DNA of 64,000 nucleotides from Mansonella perstans (taxonomy: Eukaryota; Nematoda; Chromadorea; Rhabditida; Onchocercidae), in contig JBAMDO010000174.1 of NCBI GenBank assembly GCA_037074765.1, forward strand, positions 58,665-122,664. Reading direction: 5' to 3'. This document shows positions 63,261-64,000 of this stretch, one piece after another. Position 1 is the stretch's first letter. Every line of letters begins with the position of its first letter. Below the pieces are notes generated by a model. The model saw only the letters and a program-made list of their open reading frames with translations, ran no database searches and was not told the DNA's origin. The position numbers were made by a program, and so were the translations under genes.

Positions 63261-63267
63261 TTTTATA
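63261..63267 (-). promoter_or_regulatory. TATA box of His-rich copy 6
   Basis: TATAAAA on the minus strand about 190 bp upstream of the ATG at 63071, same context as in copy 3. Confidence 0.6.
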
Positions 63268-63385
63268 ACAAACATTGAAACAAGCTTGAAAATAGGTTAA
63301 TGGGAAGAGAAATTTTTTTATACTTTCATCTTAGACTATAGTTCTCTCATTTCCCGTTCTACGGTATCATTAGCTTGTGCCTCAT

Positions 63386-63726
63386 TTCAAATTCAGGTGG
63401 CCTTATTTCCAATATAAAATGAATAAAAAATGCCAATGAACAACGAGTAGAATTACTCGTGCAATTAACTTTCCTATTTTTTCTCCATTAAACAAGTTTA
63501 ACCATCACTGTAATATTTGTTTTGAACAAATCGGTTAAGTGAACAAAAAATGATGGCCATGAGATGTTGCAAAAATCACATTCGTCGTATCGTTGCAGCC
63601 GAAAATTTCCCTAGCAATATGCAACAAAATTTTAGCAATTGCTAAGGAGGAGCTTTCATACGAACAAAATATATTTAATTGCAGGGCAGCTTTTTTTGAA
63701 ATTTCAGTTTTTTTTTTTAAATTTAA

Positions 63727-63758
<32 letters not shown>

Positions 63759-64000
63759 CACATCAAATGTAAGCACTGCTTTGGAATACAATTGATGAAC
63801 TATGCTTCAGATCATTTTCCGCATAGATTAACTGGCAGGCGACTTTTGTGCATTTAATACTAGAATGTCGGATGAAATCAAAAAGTAATGCATCTAATGC
63901 GTTATTTCCTTTTTTTTTTTGAATTTAAAAATAAAGTAGACGAATATTTAAAACTTGATTTGTGTTTGTCGTAATGCACCAGGCATCTTTTACAGTGTGG
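63386..64000. other. Right flank of the cluster, no gene seen
   Basis: Sequence unrelated to the other His-rich flanks. It holds a long A-tract (about 63729-63758) preceded by a T-tract (about 63710-63719). Confidence 0.6.

Larger units (their letters stand above)
57000..63385. repeat. Palindromic His-rich gene cluster (two arms of about 3 kb)
   Basis: The left arm (about 57000-60240) and right arm (about 60260-63385) are reverse complements. Copy 3 pairs with copy 6 and copy 4 pairs with copy 5, and the spacer between genes is also mirrored. The centre lies near 60.25 kb with almost no unique spacer. The arms differ by a replaced segment at 61695-61950. On the right, similarity ends at about 63385. 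Confidence 0.9.

Overview
The window is AT-rich animal DNA with short exons, GT-AG introns (plus three probable GC-AG introns) and splice acceptors sitting directly before several start codons, as in spliced-leader trans-splicing. A cuticlin-type ZP gene and the compact genes point to a nematode; a filarial or related spirurid worm is my inference, not something proved by the sequence. All gene models were assembled by eye from open frames, splice sites and intron phases.

Left region (1-20.2 kb): a large VWA plus ZP-domain (CUT-6-like cuticlin) gene runs on the minus strand from 10495 to 1295. Its last three exons and the neighbouring histidine-rich mini-gene lie in a near-identical inverted repeat, arm A at 1 to about 2725 and arm B at about 16903 to 19556. 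Arm B therefore carries an orphan 3-prime fragment of the cuticlin gene and a second His-rich gene. The arm A copy has a one-base frameshift in its cytoplasmic tail, while the orphan copy keeps the tail open. Between the arms is a small unrecognised plus-strand gene (14668-15708).

Middle (21-47 kb): ordinary housekeeping genes. On the plus strand are two tandem HAD phosphatases (pseudouridine-5-phosphatase-like), an ADAT2-type tRNA adenosine deaminase and a Rabex-5 homologue with A20 zinc finger and VPS9 domain. A CD36/SCARB-type scavenger receptor is on the minus strand (40802-35376), followed by a plus-strand TMX2-like thioredoxin-related membrane protein with a C-terminal KKDK.

Right region (49-64 kb): a small bHLH factor, then a secreted cysteine-rich protein built from two copies of a three-exon cassette, then a 6-kb palindromic cluster (about 57.0-63.4 kb) with four more His-rich mini-genes, one broken by a stop codon. 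The His-rich genes share a TATA box about 190 bp upstream, a signal peptide, a WWDD motif and a histidine-dominated mature chain. Four of them face a decayed divergent paralogue about 0.5 kb away, so the repeating unit looks like a divergent gene pair. This family, amplified as inverted repeats with signs of conversion and decay, is the most unusual content of the window. Heme or metal binding is a plausible role for such His-rich secreted chains but is inference only.
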